A DNA stretch of 5,067 bases. Origin: K189A clade bacterium. Its GTDB lineage: Bacteria > Pseudomonadota > Gammaproteobacteria > Pseudomonadales > Azotimanducaceae. Location: positions 1-5,067 of the forward strand of contig RKSB01000136.1 of NCBI GenBank assembly GCA_007571095.1. Reading direction: 5' to 3'. Numbering within the stretch: position 1 is the stretch's first letter; the number at the start of each line of letters is the position of its first letter. The notes under the pieces were generated by a model. That model did no database searches. It worked only from the letters and a program-made list of their open reading frames with translations, and had not been told where the DNA came from. Shown piece after piece: positions 4,978 to 5,067 of this stretch. A program made the translations under genes and the position numbers.

Positions 4978-5067
4978 ACTATTCATGGAACGACAGAGAC
5001 GGCCCGCAAGAGCCTGTACCACCGAAGTCAGGAAAAAAAGAGCCAGCAGAGGTGCGCTTTTTTCTCA

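Larger units (their letters stand above)
4900..5064 (-). other. Stop-free minus-strand stretch with a signal-peptide-like segment, possible frameshifted gene start
   Basis: One minus-strand frame is open for 54 codons. Its first part, residues 2-21 (about 5002-5061), reads KSAPLLALFFLTSVVQALAG: a basic residue, a hydrophobic core and an A-L-A site, as in a Sec signal peptide. The frame has no start codon and is closed by a TGA at 5065-5067. However, the window's last bases read TGAGAAAAAAGC on the minus strand. If the next base outside is A there, an ATG would lead into this signal peptide after loss of one A from the six-A run. This suggests a frameshifted or eroded exported protein gene, or a gene whose end lies in the FLGLVY repeat. 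The unseen base makes this tentative. Confidence 0.3.
4406..5067. other. 662-base interval without a convincing gene, with serial stem-loops and a diverged repeat
   Basis: No open frame here encodes a protein I recognise. Short plus-strand frames at 4483-4674 and 4604-4807 lack ribosome sites and family features. The minus strand has stop-free stretches without proper starts (4615-4863, 4900-5064) whose composition is more protein-like. The span holds stem-loops at 4572-4615, 4686-4735, 4791-4843, 4894-4906 and 4949-4977, and two diverged copies of a 26-base repeat (4522-4547, 4909-4934). I found no clear rho-independent terminator directly after the kinase gene, nor any tRNA. Reading: a decayed or repeat-derived region. 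Confidence 0.5.

Overview
The window reads as an ordinary chromosomal segment of a gammaproteobacterium. On the minus strand the order is a DUF6776-like membrane protein gene, a bactofilin gene and an erpA-type iron-sulfur carrier gene. From memory this is the order seen in Pseudomonas and relatives (next to argC there). The plus strand carries hemL followed by a PfkB-family adenosine kinase-like gene. HemL aligns residue for residue with the E. coli protein through the catalytic lysine at 265. I cannot assign a genus. Base composition is moderate, and the coding density is low for a free-living gammaproteobacterium.

Layout. 1-171 (minus) is the N-terminal half of ErpA, cut by the window edge. 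172-754 has no convincing gene and is unusually rich in nested inverted repeats, with two copies of a 13-base palindromic word 393 bases apart. 755-1258 (minus) is bactofilin. 1259-1390 is an AT-rich gap holding a perfect 12-bp inverted repeat that covers the -35 of a plausible bactofilin promoter. 1391-1843 (minus) is a short DUF6776-like protein that appears to lack the family's C-terminal domain. 1844-2085 is a divergent control region with a TATACT box in front of hemL. 2086-3396 (plus) is hemL, overlapped by 8 bases by the kinase gene at 3389-4405. 4406-5067 has no convincing gene. It holds a run of stem-loops, two diverged copies of a roughly 26-base repeat, and minus-strand stretches that look like decayed coding sequence, including a signal-peptide-like segment at the right edge.

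Functionally, HemL makes 5-aminolevulinate for heme and other tetrapyrroles, ErpA delivers Fe-S clusters, and bactofilin with the DUF6776 protein belongs to the cell envelope or cytoskeleton. The kinase probably salvages a nucleoside or phosphorylates a sugar. Apart from hemL and the kinase, which look translationally coupled, nothing ties these genes into one pathway. I do not see a clear new multi-gene system. The items most worth a second look are the truncated DUF6776 gene, the palindrome on the bactofilin promoter, and the two gene-poor, hairpin-rich intervals that may be dispersed repeats or gene remnants.
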